This document shows, piece by piece, positions 14,101 to 26,299 of a stretch of DNA of 64,000 nucleotides. Made by a program: the position numbers and the translations under genes. Position 1 is the first letter of the stretch, and every line of letters starts with the position of its first letter. This stretch comes from Septoria linicola (taxonomy: Eukaryota; Ascomycota; Dothideomycetes; Mycosphaerellales; Mycosphaerellaceae). The stretch lies in NCBI GenBank assembly GCA_024114885.1, contig CP099428.1, forward strand, positions 1,550,001 to 1,614,000, read 5' to 3'. The notes beneath the pieces are model-generated. The model made no database searches, was not told the origin of the DNA, and saw only the letters and a program-made list of their open reading frames with translations.

Positions 14101-14299
14101 CGTAATCGTAAGCCCTCGCCTACTATTCTATTAATAGGCGTAGTAGCTACGAGCCTCTTTCTTTAAGCTAACGAATCGTAGTAATTACGAGGTCTTATAT
14201 ACTAGTAGTAATATTATTAACGCTTACCGGTTTATAGCCTTTATAGACTACCGTCTCTCTAGTATTAAACTTAGAGTTTAGTCTTAGAGTAGACTTCTT

Positions 14300-15210
14300 T
14301 ACTACTTTATATAACTACTAGATATCTCTACTACCTTCGTTATATACTTCTATTTTAAAGTCCTTATTACTATTAATCTAACGCTAGGCTATCTTTAAGA
14401 GTTTACTATAATCTAAGTCCTTATTATTAAGATCTAACCTAAGATAGGCCTAGAGTCTCTTACTAAAACAAAATAGAAAGCCTTATACGAATAGAAGAGT
14501 ATAAGAACGCTCGTCTATATACGAAGTAGGTATAGTATTAGAGTAGAGTATAAACTACCTTAAGTACTCTAAGAGATTATTATTCTCGCTATAGTCGACC
14601 TTATAAAGGTTTTCTATATAGTAGCGGTTTCCGAGTATATATATTATCGTACTTTCGATACTTCTTAATAATTAACTCCTTAAACTTAGAGTAGTTTCGA
14701 TTATAGAAACTATTAAGGCGCTAGTATCGTCTACGTTAGATAACTATAACTTAAGTAAGTAACTTCTTATAAAGCTATTTATTATTATTAACGAGTAGAA
14801 TAGCGTAGTTCCTATATAGTACTTTAAAACGCTTAATATACTTAGTTATATTCTCTCTATTAAAGAAGGGGTTCTAGTCTAAGCTAGATAATAGTAGAAC
14901 CTAAGCGATAATTACCTACTAGCTTTAGGTTATATAGATAGTCTCTATAAGTAGCTAGAACTATACTATAGATAGTCTACCTTCTAAGTTCGGTTCTTAA
15001 AAGATATTAGCGTTAGAGTTAAGATTAGTACCTCCTTAGTCCTTAGCTTCTATAGACATATCGTTGTCTAGTAGAGAGAATAAAGTAAAAGTAGGTAGTA
15101 GCTTTACTAGAGATCTTCGAATTTACTTATTAAGCTAATTAGATAAGCTACTATCTAATATTATAGGCTAGCTAGTAGATACTAATTCACTTATAGAGCT
15201 CGTTCGAAGG
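14300..15210 (-). pseudogene. gag region, copy 1
   Basis: This is the homologue of the gag segment at 30,900-31,800 in copy 2 (offset about 16.6 kb). The minus strand retains the helical capsid-like stretch with L-L-E-Y-L-R type sequence near 14,550, interrupted by stops. It is nearest the 5' LTR, as expected for gag. Confidence 0.6.
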
Positions 15211-15998
15211 TATTCTAAGAGTATATTATACTCTCCTTAATTAGGTTTTTAAAATAAAATATAGTTATCGTTTAAAATAATAACTAAAAAACAAGAGTCT
15301 AAAATTTTATTAGCTATCTAAAGATAAACGTTAAACTTTTCTTATAATACTAGAGCTATATTAATTATACCTAATAAGCAAAGGTATATTATATCGTATA
15401 GTTCGACCGTTTATAGCGAGGCGCGTCTATCTTACTTATTTAGGTAATCTACTATATAACTATAGTAGTATAATATTACGTTAGCCTATACTATATACTA
15501 GGTCTAGGGCCTTAGACGTAATTAGTGCCCTTAGCTAAACGATTAGCGTCTAACGCTATACTAGGGCTTATTCTAAGCGTTCTATATACTAGAGAATACG
15601 AGATTACCTAGATAGGTCTAGCCTATCCTATAGCCTCTACGCTATCTAAACGAGAGCGTTTTTACGCTAAACTAAGGTCTAATCGAAGACTATTATAGGT
15701 ATAGGGACCCTAAGTAAATCTCTAATATAGTAAGTCGCCTTACTATCTATATAATAATTACTAAATAGATCCGTACTAAGAGATACTAGAGGTTTATAAC
15801 TTTTCTAAGTTAGAGTAATATCTATATTCTAGGAGCTTCTACGTTATTATAGCTCTTTAAGTCGCCTCTTATATAGGCTCCTTTAGGCCTCTTATTAATA
15901 TTTATAGTATATTAGTTCTCGCTTTAAGGCTATCTTCTACTCTCTACGCTTCTAGTCCTAGTATAAAAGAGAAGAGATAGCCCTACCTTCGGCTCTAT

Positions 15999-16277
15999 TA
16001 ATAGATAATAACTACTCTAATACTAACTCTCTAGGTAGGTATAAGAGTAGCTATTATAGAATAAGACCTGTTCGAAGAGTAATAGTCTTGTAATACGTAG
16101 GTTAAATAGTAGTAACGAGCTTAAACTAGTAGTCCTAGAACTAAGAGCCTATACTAGGACTATAGAATATTAAATTAATTAAGTAGAGTAAATATTACTA
16201 TCTTAGAAACGAGCTACTATCTTACTTTTATACTAAAACTACTAAGTACGGTATATAGGTAGGCCTTTACCTTACTA
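15999..16277 (-). repeat. LTR of copy 1 (5' LTR in element orientation)
   Basis: This 279-bp direct repeat of 3,104-3,382 is followed directly by the second CTAT of the target duplication (16278-16281). Inside it, on minus, lies the primer-binding-site-like segment described for copy 2. Confidence 0.9.
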
Positions 16278-16281
16278 CTAT

Positions 16282-17340
16282 CTAATTAGATAGAGTTAGA
16301 AAGCAGCTTAGGGAATTACTACTAAACTAGTATTATCTTATAAGAGCGATAAGGTATTAATCGTAGAGAGTAAAGAAGTTATAGCAGAATTCTTAATCTA
16401 CTCGTCTAGTATTATTTTATAGTATAGAACTAGATTTGTCTATAAGTCTTATTCTCGATATACTATAAGGAGCTCTCTAGCTACTCTTATAACGTCTAAT
16501 CGGTTAATTACCTAATTATTAAAAAAGCCTAGTATTACCTCGCCTCTCTAATTCGAAAGAGTTACTACGAGGTACTCTACTAGTAGCCTATAATTATTAG
16601 TAATATCTATTACTACTTACTAAAGGGTTAGTCTATAGCGTATAATAGAGTAGTTTAGCTAAGAGGAAAGGAACTATCTAAAAGAGAATACTATCGTTAA
16701 GGTATACGAGTTAAGATTAGAGAGTCTACTTACTAGGATAGGTAAATTAGATATATAGATTCTTAGCGTCGGCTTAAATAGTTCGTCTTACTTTCTCGTC
16801 TAGTAGTAGCGTCTAACGGACGTAAGTAGTACTATCTTAGTTCTAGTTAGGTTAAAAGAAGAAGTCCTATAGTATTAATAAAGATAGTACCTATACTTAC
16901 TATTTAATACGTAGGAGGAAGGTCTATTCTACTATCCTAGGTTAAGAGCTACTCTATAATTATAGGTACGCTAGTCGATATAAACAAAGCCTACTTTAGT
17001 AGTCGCGTAGTAGACTACTAAGAGGGTAGTATCTATGAATACTACTCGCGAGAGTAGATATATCGTAAGACTCGTCGCTTACGTATAGTAGTAGTATAGG
17101 TTAATAACGCGCCTATAGGCTACGTCTATAATTAGCTTAGTTATTATAGAAGTATATATAGGGCGATTTCTAGGTCTCGTTCGTCTAGTCTCGTCGTCTA
17201 TTTTACTTTAATTAATAGTATAAATTATTCTTTTAAATAAGAGTATCTTATAGAGTACTCGAGCTACTAATTTAAGAGAGACCTTAGGTCTATATTAAAA
17301 GTTAGTATATAATTAGTCTAATTCTACTATCTGTCTACGA
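16282..17340. other. RIP-degraded sequence, unassigned
   Basis: These 1.06 kb have the same CpA/TpG-poor composition. They should hold the continuation of the element interrupted by copy 1 and the 5' end (LTR and leader) of the chromovirus whose gag begins near 17.4 kb. I could not define either boundary and see no intact gene. Confidence 0.5.
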
Positions 17341-17399
17341 ACTACGCTATATAGTACTAACGCTAAGCCTAGCTAACTAAGCCTAGCTAGCTAAGCCTA

Positions 17400-19793
17400 T
17401 AATAATAAGAGACCTAGTATAACGAACACTCTAAGGTAATATCTCTAGACTATACTTAGACTAAGTTTAAGCGCTTTATCTATAACGTTATTAAGGATTA
17501 GGCGAATCGTACGATTCTCGTAATAGTCGAGTATAAGAAGGCCTAATAGGGTAAGAGCTAAGGAGTACGCTAGTTCGCTATAGAACTAGGCTACTTAGAG
17601 TCTTAACTAGGCGACTATAGCGAAGCGTAGCTAGTACGCTAGCTCTTTATAAAGTTAAAGCTATCGCTTCGATAAGAGATTATTAAGAATTATACTATAC
17701 CTAATAAGTATACTAATTTAGTTACGTTAGTAAAGCGCCTAGAGTAAGCTAATAAGGTAATTCCTATATAGTATAACTAGAGTAGAAGCTAGAGTAATAG
17801 AGACTACGAGCGCGATATATACTCGAAGTATAAGCGTATAGAGAGCGATACTTCTATATATAAGCGCGACGATAGTCTAGGAGAGAATAGTACGCGTCGC
17901 TCTAGCGATAAAGGTTCTACTCGCTCTATTATAGGCTATAAGTATTTAGAATACTATAGCTATAAATAGAAGAGGTATATTAGTACTAATTCTATCTACT
18001 CTAACCGAAGCGCCTAAGACGATAGTAAGAAACTATTAGTATATAAGGTTACTATAGAGACGCTAAAAAAAGAAAAGGTATTAGAGAAGGACTATAATCT
18101 CTAGATACTAAACTTAGTAGCGATATATACCTCTTTATATAAGTCGTAAATATAACTTATCTAGAAGGCGTAGTTATAGCGTAGGATAGGCTTAAGCTAG
18201 CCTAATTCCTTCTTAATAATACTACTAATATTAACGTAGTATTAAGATCCTTTATCTTATAATATAGTATTATAGTTCGAACTAATACTACCTTACCTCT
18301 AGCTATCTTATTTACTAGAGAATTAAGATATTATTATAGCGTATACTATTTACGTATATAGCTTGTAGACTCTATAGGAGTAGAGCGTATAGTAGGTATA
18401 ATCTTTTATATCTATAATATACTAATCTCTAATATAATCTTAGGTTAGCTATAAAGGCGTACTTATCGTATACGAGTCGATAGTAGCTTAGATAAATAGA
18501 CTTATAGCGATATTTTTAAAAACGTTAAGGTTAGAGAAGCTTATAAGTTTCTTAAGGACTTAAAGTATATACTAACTATATATATAGTAGTAATAAGTAA
18601 GATAGGCGAAGAGGTTAACTTTCTTCCTCTTAAGTTCTAATAGTTCTCTAATATCCTAAACTCGATAGAGGAGATAAAGAGTAAGCTAGTAGATAGCGTA
18701 GAGTATACGATTAAGCTACGTCTAGGCACTATTCTACTCTTTAGGCTACTATATTACTAGTTAGGTAAGGAGCTAGAGGAATTAAAGAAATACCTTACTA
18801 TAAGCCTTAAATACGATTAGATCGAGCGTAGCGTTAGTAAGGCAGATACGCCTATCCTATTTATACTAAAGAAGAATAGTAAGCTAAGACTATATATCGA
18901 CTACTAAGAGTTAAACGAAATTACTATTAAGAATAGGTACTTATTTTCTCTAATTAGCGAAACGCTAGATAGGCTTATAGGAGCTATATAGTTTATAACT
19001 CTAGACCTTATAGATATATACTATCGAATTCGTATTAAGCCTAGCGACTACTAGAAGACTATGTTCTATACGCGCTATAGCTACTTTTAGTATAAGATAA
19101 TACTATTTAGCTTAATAAACGCTCTAGCTATATTCTAGACGTATATTAACTATACTCTAGTAGGTTTAGTCGATACGTACTACGTAGTATACCTTAGTAA
19201 TATTCTTATCTATAGTAAGAGCCGCGTAGACTACGTATACGACGTATACGACGTACTTACGCGTCTCTAGAAGTTTAGGCTCTATACTTAAAAAGCAAAG
19301 TATAAATTCTAGTAGAAGGAAGTCGATTTCCTAGGCTTTATAGTAACTACTAGAGAGGTTACGATAGATCTACGTAGAATAGACGTAATCGCAGCGTAGC
19401 TAACGCCTATAACGCTCGTAGAGGTTTAATCCTTTCTTAGGTTTACTAACTTCTACTAGCGTTTTATTTTTAAATACTCTAGAGTAGTATCTCTACTTAT
19501 AGCGTTATCTAAGAGCGCTATAGTAGGTAAGAAGCCAGGCCTACTTAAGTAGACTATATAAGAGGAGTAGGCGTTTACTAAATTAAAAAAGCGTTTTTCT
19601 ATAGTACTACTACTAAGGTACTTTAACTCTACGCTTAGGTTATAGGTCGAGAGCGACGCCTCTAATTACGTAATTACTATAATCCTTAGCTAACTCTTTA
19701 GGTCTAAATAGTACTCTATTATATTTATATCTAGAAAGATAATTACTATAGAGTATAATTATAAGATATACGATAAGGAGCTTCTTATAGTAG
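17400..19793 (+). mobile_element. chromovirus (Ty3/Gypsy), 5' part: gag, protease region, RT, start of RNase H
   Basis: The plus strand reads gag at about 17,455-18,150, with a helical F-A-I-E-L-G-Y-L-E stretch and a basic, Ser-rich tail in which knuckle cysteines appear as Tyr. RT follows at about 18,700-19,260 with R-L-Y-I-D-Y, I-T-L-D-L-I-D, and Y-L-S-N-I-L-I-Y-S in place of Y-L-D-D-I-L-I-Y-S (19,190-19,215). RNase H begins near 19,600 and stops dead at 19,793, where copy 2 of the 13-kb element is inserted. Stops stand at former Trp, Gln and Arg positions. The element resumes at 32,876. Its LTRs were not located. Confidence 0.85.
19790..19793. repeat. target-site duplication GTAG of copy 2 (left)
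   Basis: GTAG here and at 32,872-32,875 flanks copy 2. Removing the element and one GTAG rejoins the chromovirus RNase H frame without a shift (E-L-L-I-V-V-K-D-F-K-A across the junction). This confirms the insertion point independently of repeat comparison. Confidence 0.85.
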
Positions 19794-20073
19794 TAATAGA
19801 TAATAACTACCCTAACACTAACCCCCTAGGCAGGTATAAGAGTAGTCGCTATAGAACAAGACCTGTTCGGAGAGTAATAGTCTTGTAATACGTATGTTGA
19901 CTAGTAGTAACGAGCTTAAAATAGTAGCTCTAGGACTAAGAGCCTTATACTAGGACCGTAGGACATTAAATTAATCAAGTAGAGTAAACATTACTATCTT
20001 AGAAACGAGCTACTACCTTACTTTTATACTAAAACTACTAAGCACGGTATGTAGGTAGGCCTTTACCTTACTA
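19794..20073 (-). repeat. LTR of copy 2 (3' LTR in element orientation)
   Basis: This 280-bp direct repeat matches 32,592-32,871. It is the least mutated of the four LTRs seen here; for example it keeps several CCC and ACA triplets that are TCC/ATA in copy 1. Confidence 0.92.
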
Positions 20074-20089
20074 ATCCTCCCTTTCTTAG
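20074..20089 (-). other. polypurine tract of copy 2
   Basis: On minus the stretch reads as an A/G run (AAGAAAGGGAGGA) directly before the 3' LTR, at the standard plus-strand priming position. Confidence 0.75.
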
Positions 20090-23000
20090 TATCTAACTAG
20101 ACACCTAACTACCTATAGAGCCTTCTTAGAATTGCTTAAAACCAGCTAGTTTTCCTATTAAAGTCTATTAAACTTTCAATTAGAGGCCTATTAAATAGTT
20201 GCCTTTTCTAACGATAACTACTAAAAACATCTTCTTAGATCCGATTATTATTCGCTAGACGCTACTCTTCTACTATGTTCTTAGAGATCTCCTTAGGAAC
20301 GGCGCCTCTCTTCTTTAATACTAATACTTCTAAGTCACTATCTACGCTTATAAAACTAGCTTCGCTAAATATATACTCCTTAATATCTATAGCTATAGCG
20401 TAGGTAGTATCGAATTAAGCTTTAGCCGTAGTCTACTATTTAGCTATATAGACCTTGAACTCCTCCTTACTTATACTAAAGAGCTTCTTTATTTCTATAC
20501 TTACTACCTAATCCGCCTATAGAACTCGGCCTACTAAGGTATCGGAAATCAGGCCTAGGCCGGTTAATAGTACCTTAGTAGCGAAAGGTTTTATTACTCG
20601 TATAGGGTATATAGTGCCTAAAGCTATAAAGGGTATTCGTTCGCGATAGAGATATACGCTATAGACTATAGAAACGTTAATACGATTACTATTAGGCAAC
20701 TTATCTAATACTTGACTATTAGGGTAGGCTAGAAACACTATCGGAATTATATAATACTCTTCGTCTATACGAGTATACCGCTAAGGGAGGTAGAGGTACG
20801 AAATAACTAGCGAGCCCGTATTAGTATAAGGGTTCTTCTAACTAAGGTTAAGGTTAGCTTTTATATCGTTAGTAATTACCGGAGCTATAGTCTCGACAAA
20901 GCCTATACTATAGCTTTACTTATTAGAGATAATACGCCTCGCTAGCTACTTTGCCTCCTTAGGGTTAAAGAGCCTATTACTAACCGCGTTAGAGGTTAGT
21001 AAAAGTCGTCCTCTATCGCTAGTATCGTCTAGAGAGATCGTAAACTAAACCTGATTAAGGCCCTTCTCCTTAAGTAGTATATTCTCGTTTAAGGCGATAT
21101 ACTAGAAGCTATTAGGGTAGTTAGAACTAGCCTTATCGTCGAAGATATAAAAGGCGGTAGATAAGTAGGCTACGTATTTAACGATCGTATACGGAGTAGT
21201 AACTAGCTAATACAGCTATAGTAGAGGACACTAGCGAAGAAGCTATTAGGATAGCGAGTACTATATACCGCGAGACTAACTATACTAACTAATAGCTATA
21301 TTATACTATCGATATACTATAAACTCCTACTATATAGCTTCGAGTAAGGAGCTCGGAATCTGAAATAGGCCTCTAGTAGAAGGAGAATAAAAGAGGAAGC
21401 TATAGTCGGTCTAGGTACCCTTATTACTATTATAGTCTAAGAGCTCCTAAGCCTTCTAACGGATATTAGAAGTAACCTTCAAGTCTACCTCGGTTATAGA
21501 GAACTAAAAGGGTCCGAGGTAGCTTCTATCTACCTTACGTATTAGGGCGTTAATATCGTCCTCTAGTTCCTAAGTATTAGTACCCTTCTTACTACGACGA
21601 GTACGTCCTATAGGCTTAGGGAAGAAAGTATTCGCTTCTAGCTTAAACTACGTCCGGTTTTAAGCGTTCTAGGCGATAAGGGCTTAGAGATCGGCTATAC
21701 TACCTATCTAAATAATACGCTAGTAGAGGGTATACGTTACGTTAGCCGTCTTCGGTAGCTTTAAACCTATAGTATTACCTATCTTAGCTATATATTCTTT
21801 ATAAAGAGGCTAGCTAAGGTACGGAAGAATATTAATTAAAGCGTAGCTCTTAGCTACTTTCTTCTTCTCCTAGACATTATCGACTTCTTTAAGAGCTCTA
21901 CTAACGATTACCTAGTAGTAGACTTCGGAGGTAATACTATCCTTTATATAAGCCTAGTAGCGTAGATTAGGCTCTAAGTCGCTCTCTAGCTTAATTCTAC
22001 TATTATCTTCTAGTACGATTAGCGATAGGCGTTACGGACCTAGTAGCGGCTTCGTCGTAGGTAGTACTTAGTCTTACGTAGGATCGCTATTACCTAAAGT
22101 ACTTAGTATAGGAGAAGTTTCGATTAAGGTAATAATAGTTTCTCTAGCGCGAATTCTAGTAAGCCTCCTACTTTTACGAAAGATAGGCGTAGGCTTCTTC
22201 GTAGAGCTTAGCGTTAACTTCTCTAACTAAGCTTTTAGCCTCTATATAGTACTAGGCGATATAGAATCTCTAGGACGAGGCTCTAGGGTCGTAAGCAAAT
22301 TACCTTCTCTTTCTTAACTAGAGTTTCGAGTAGGACTAGATAAAGATAGGCTCTTAGGCGTAGAGAAAGAGGGTCGTCTATTAGATCTTAGATTTCTAGG
22401 AGGAGGTAACGGTCTATAGGACATTAAGAGCTATCTCTCTACTATTAGAAACACGTAGGTCGGTTCTTCGAAGGCCTCTCCTTTAGTAAGCTTGACCGTA
22501 AATCTATACTAATCAAGTCTATAGCCCGCCTCTAGGCGTGCTTCTCTTATCTTATAGCTAAATACGTCGACCTACGAGAGCTCCTCCTTAAACTTGTTCT
22601 AGTAGCGTCTCCTATCTAAGTTCGTATTAATAAAGCCTAAGCCTTACGAGCTAGGAGTCTTCTTATTTCTCTATAGCTAAAAATGCTAGCTACGAGAGAA
22701 TATGTTCGCTACCTACTAATAGAAACGATCTTGCTTTTACTACGCTAAGAAGACCTAGTCTTTAGGCTTACTCTCTTCGAAGGCGCCTTTATACTTATTT
22801 AACTATTAACGAAGGTTCCTAAGTATCTCTTTATCGTATAAGACTTAGTTAAGGAAAGGGAAGTTTTACTCGTACCTAAATTCTATACGTAGCTACTACT
22901 AAATCAAGTTTCTCTCCTTTACTAAGTCCCGGCCTTCTTAGCGTATCTTCTTTATATTATCGCGCTTTATACTCTACGTGTTAAGGTACTTTAGTAAAAT

Positions 23001-23530
23001 CTTAGTTAAGAGGCGTTTAAAGAAGTTAAATATACCGATCTTTATCTCGTCGTTTACTTCCTCGACTTACTTAAGTACTAAGTCGACGCTCTCCTCTTAG
23101 TCTTATAGTGTCTCTAGCGATAGAATAGCTTCGGTAGTATTATTAAGGTTCGTTATACTCGTAAGAGATCTACTTAAAGGCTAGAAGCTAACGATAGAGC
23201 CTTCGCGATTAATACGAGCGAGCGCTATACCTTATATAGAACTTGAAGAAGCTATCTTTTATCGTTTCTTCGAAGACTCTTATCTAAGTAGTTCTTATAT
23301 AGGACTTCGAACGGGCGAGGTAGAAGGCGAAAGCGCCGGTCTTAATAAGCGTTTAGGCGTTAAAGAACGCCGGAAAGGGGAAGTCTTGTTCTTTATACGC
23401 GATAGGGAAAGAGAACGTCTTTAAATAGTCGTGTTAGCGGCTTAGGGCGATATAAAGCGCGTGACTAGTAATAAGTAACTTAAATAGCGAGGAGGGTCGG
23501 GCGCGTAACCGGTTATAGAGTTTTCTATTA
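20090..23530 (-). pseudogene. extra 3' ORF (ORF3) of the 13-kb Gypsy element, copy 2
   Basis: One frame on minus stays coding-like for about 3.4 kb (roughly 1,100 codons) downstream of integrase, with stops almost only where CAA/CAG/TGG would have become TAA/TAG. The probable start near 23,520 reads ATA-GAA-AAC, consistent with a RIP-mutated ATG. The N-terminal 80 residues are rich in Ser, Arg and Pro (S-L-S-L-S-R, R-R-S-L-T-P-K-R). A charged region with F-N-F-F-K-R-L and a second Ser/Pro block (P-P-P-R-N-L-R) follow. A 73-codon stretch at 20,517-20,738 is still open. I recognise no domain. It is not gag, RT, RNase H or integrase, and I see no signal peptide or clear membrane segment typical of an env gene. 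Confidence 0.7.
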
Positions 23531-24900
23531 TATTAGTTACCGCTTACGTACATAAACAGCTATATAGCGTTACTAGGTAGTAACGAAAGATAAGAATCGA
23601 ACTTAATAGAAGTAAGGCTCTATAGTAACTAAGTAATAGTTAATAAGGAAGAAGAGATCGTTTAGAGCGTAAAAGTAGTCTAATTATATACCTTATCGTA
23701 GTAGCGTAACTACTATTAGGATTAGGGGTCTATATATAGGGCTTAGTTACGTAAGGTTTTAGTTATCGTTTAAAAAGACAACTAAAAGTTCATTTTATTT
23801 TAACGCTTCTATAGCCGTCGCTTACTACTAACGTAACTACTAACTACTATAGTATATACCTTACTATCGCCGACAAGGACTAAGACTTAGATACTATCGT
23901 CGTTACCTCTACTAACTTAAAAGAGCCTTATTTCTCGTATACCTAGTCGACTTACTAGATCGCGCTTTCTACGTCGTAAGAGACCGCTAGCGCTATAGTT
24001 AATAGCTAGGAAGGAGCTATTAGCGCCGCTATTACTAAAGATTCAAGCTTCTCTACTCTTACGTAGGCCGAAAACCTTAAACTTTAAGAATTCTCTACTA
24101 GAAACTAACATTTTTAGCGATTCCTTTAGTTAGACGAAGATTAGTAGCAAAAAGGACCTTTAGGACAGAAAACCCTTATCTCTCTTCTTCGATTAGCGAC
24201 CGAAAAGGACTCTAGGAAAGTAGATTATAGTACTAACCTTAGAAATCGCTAGTAGAAAAGAGCTTTAGAAGTATAGGTCTAGCTTAGATTTTTAAGACCT
24301 AGTAGTAGAAAGTAGCTCGGAACAGCTAACTTTTATAGCGATAGTAGGCTCGAGACTTAGAAAAAGGAGTAGGATAGTAGGTTAACTAGTAGATATAGAA
24401 TCTATACTTAAAAGTTAAGTTTAAGAGAGTAACTAGCTATATAGATACTTATCTTAGCTATAGAAAACAGCGTTAGGACAGTTAGGATTAGCTAGATTTT
24501 CACTAATCTAGTAAAAGAGGAGCTCGAGAAGCTTAGATTAGAGCTTAATAGTAGCTCTAGGAATAAAAGAAGCGCCTAGGATAGTACGATCTTAGGAAGA
24601 TTAGCCCTTTTATAGTAGAGGCTAGGCTTTAGTAGCTAGATCTTAGCTTATACCCTTAATTAAGTATCGCCTATCGAATTTCTAAATCTTTAGCTCCGCT
24701 AGGCTAGCTTTAGCCTTTAGCTTACTAAGTCTTCTACTTCTTCTTTAAGCTCTATTAGTAGCTAGCGTATATAACTCTTTTTTTCTTCTTAAGTTATTAC
24801 TAATAGCTTACTAATAAAGATCTATAGATGCTTATACCTAGGTAGAAGGCCTAGTTCTATAACCTTCTCTATTAGTAGTAGTACTTCTTCTAGTTTAACC
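23530..24900. repeat. non-coding spacer with a single copy of the 104-bp repeat unit, copy 2
   Basis: This region separates ORF3 from integrase and shows no coherent frame. It includes the single repeat unit near 24,491 and a 54-bp segment near 24,185-24,240 that copy 1 has lost. It could carry regulatory or priming signals for ORF3, but nothing specific can be named. Confidence 0.5.
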
Positions 24901-25560
24901 TAATCCGGAACTAGCTTTAGGTTTTCTCGTAGAAAGGTATATTTCTTAAGGTCTATCCTCTTATAGATATACTCCTGTTTTAAGCTATCTAGTTCCTTAA
25001 GCTTATACGATATACCTCTCTATAATACTTTAGACACTCTAAAAGGGCCTTCCTATCTAAACGTAAGCTTATAAGAGAAGCTAGTTTTTAACTTAGAGCG
25101 GTATACTAATACGAGATCTCCTTTCTTTAGTATAGTAAGGTCTATATAGCGATATTTATCGAAGTACGCCTTATTCTACTCTTAGAGACGCTATTAACGT
25201 AGTTGTCCTTCTTCTATAGTCGTTTCTATAGCTTCTAGGGCTTGAGCTCGAATCGTAAGAAGCTCTACTCTAGTCTTAACCTTGCCCTAATCTATAATCC
25301 GGAAGGTATAGTGTTCTAGTTCGATTAGTAGTACTACGTTATGCCTAATTATTACTTCCGACGGCGTTAGGCTAGTAGTAGAGACTATTATCGTTCTTTC
25401 TACCTATAACACTACTAGAATATAGTCCCTAATCGAATAAAGGCCGCTATTAGAGAGCTTTAAGTAAGCGTCTAATATCGTCTTATAGCCGACTTTAACG
25501 ATAGCGTTAGACTAAGGGTAGTACGGCGAGATATTAATACGCTTAACACCGTACGACAGT
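24900..25560 (-). pseudogene. integrase C-terminal half, copy 2
   Basis: On minus the order is I-S-P-Y-Y-P-stop-S-N-A-I-V-K, then a helical region (L-L-T-I-R-A-Q-A-L-E-A), A-Y-F-D-K-Y-R, and a C-terminal barrel with G-D-L-V-L-V-Y-R-S-K and G-P-F-R-V. This matches Ty3/Gypsy integrases of the fungal type. The catalytic Glu is Lys: codon AAA at 25,494-25,496 (minus), preceded by T. The N-terminal zinc-binding part should lie between here and about 26,250 but I did not resolve it. Confidence 0.8.
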
Positions 25561-26299
25561 AGTAGCTTCTCTACGTTACTAAGGTTAGTCTTATAGTTGT
25601 CGAGGATAACTTCTATAGCGGCACCCTACTAGTAAAAGATCTCTTCCTATATAAACCTTATTATCTATACTAAGGAGATACTCTTCGCTAGGTACTAGAA
25701 TATACGTACTTCTAGCTAGCGCGATAGAGATTCGCGTATAACTATTAACGAACAGTTCTTCGAGATATATAAGCTATCGATATACTACCGCTAGCTAACT
25801 ATAACTTAGAGCGGGATTTATAGCTCTCTAGGTACCTGTCTCCTATACCGAAGACTATAAATAGTATATTACTAAATAGCGAGCGAGATTTAAGCCTAAA
25901 CCCTATCCTACTACTATCGTTTCTAGATAAGATTATACGTCTATTTAGCGCTACGATAACCGTTCTTATAATAGCATACTTTAATAATACGAGCTCGCGC
26001 TTTAGGTTTATTAATAACTCGCTATAAGGGTCTAGCTACTCGCTCTTAGCGCTAGAGCTAGTTGTTTTTAATACAAAACAGCTGACACTTCTTTCTTAAC
26101 CGCTTATACTCGTTATTAGAAACTCTCTTAGGTCTTTATATTCGTATAAGCACGAAAGCGATATTTATTAACTTCTAAGAGTAGATTCTATTAATCGTAG
26201 GTAGCTCGCCCTAAATCACCTATACAGAGAAAGCGTTAACGTAAAAGGTATCGAAGAATTGCTCGTTAATTATTAGATCTACGTCTTCTTCCTATTCTA

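Larger units (their letters stand above)
3104..16277 (-). mobile_element. 13-kb Ty3/Gypsy-type LTR retrotransposon, copy 1 (RIP-inactivated)
   Basis: This complete element of 13,174 bp is bounded by two 279-bp direct repeats and by the 4-bp duplication CTAT (3100-3103 and 16278-16281). The coding strand is minus. A polypurine tract (read on minus) abuts the left LTR, so the right LTR is the 5' LTR. The internal order on minus is gag, protease/RT/RNase H, integrase, a repeat-bearing spacer, then an extra ORF. It aligns along its whole length with the copy at 19,794-32,871, mostly differing by transitions. It is more heavily mutated than that copy: many C and G bases kept there are T and A here. 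Every coding region is full of stops. 13 kb is long for a fungal Gypsy element; the excess comes from a large gag side and the 3' ORF. Confidence 0.9.

Noticed and set aside
18160..18500. Chromovirus protease as a separate annotated domain
   Set aside because: The interval between gag and RT should contain it, but I could not read a D-T/S-G core, so no feature was called.
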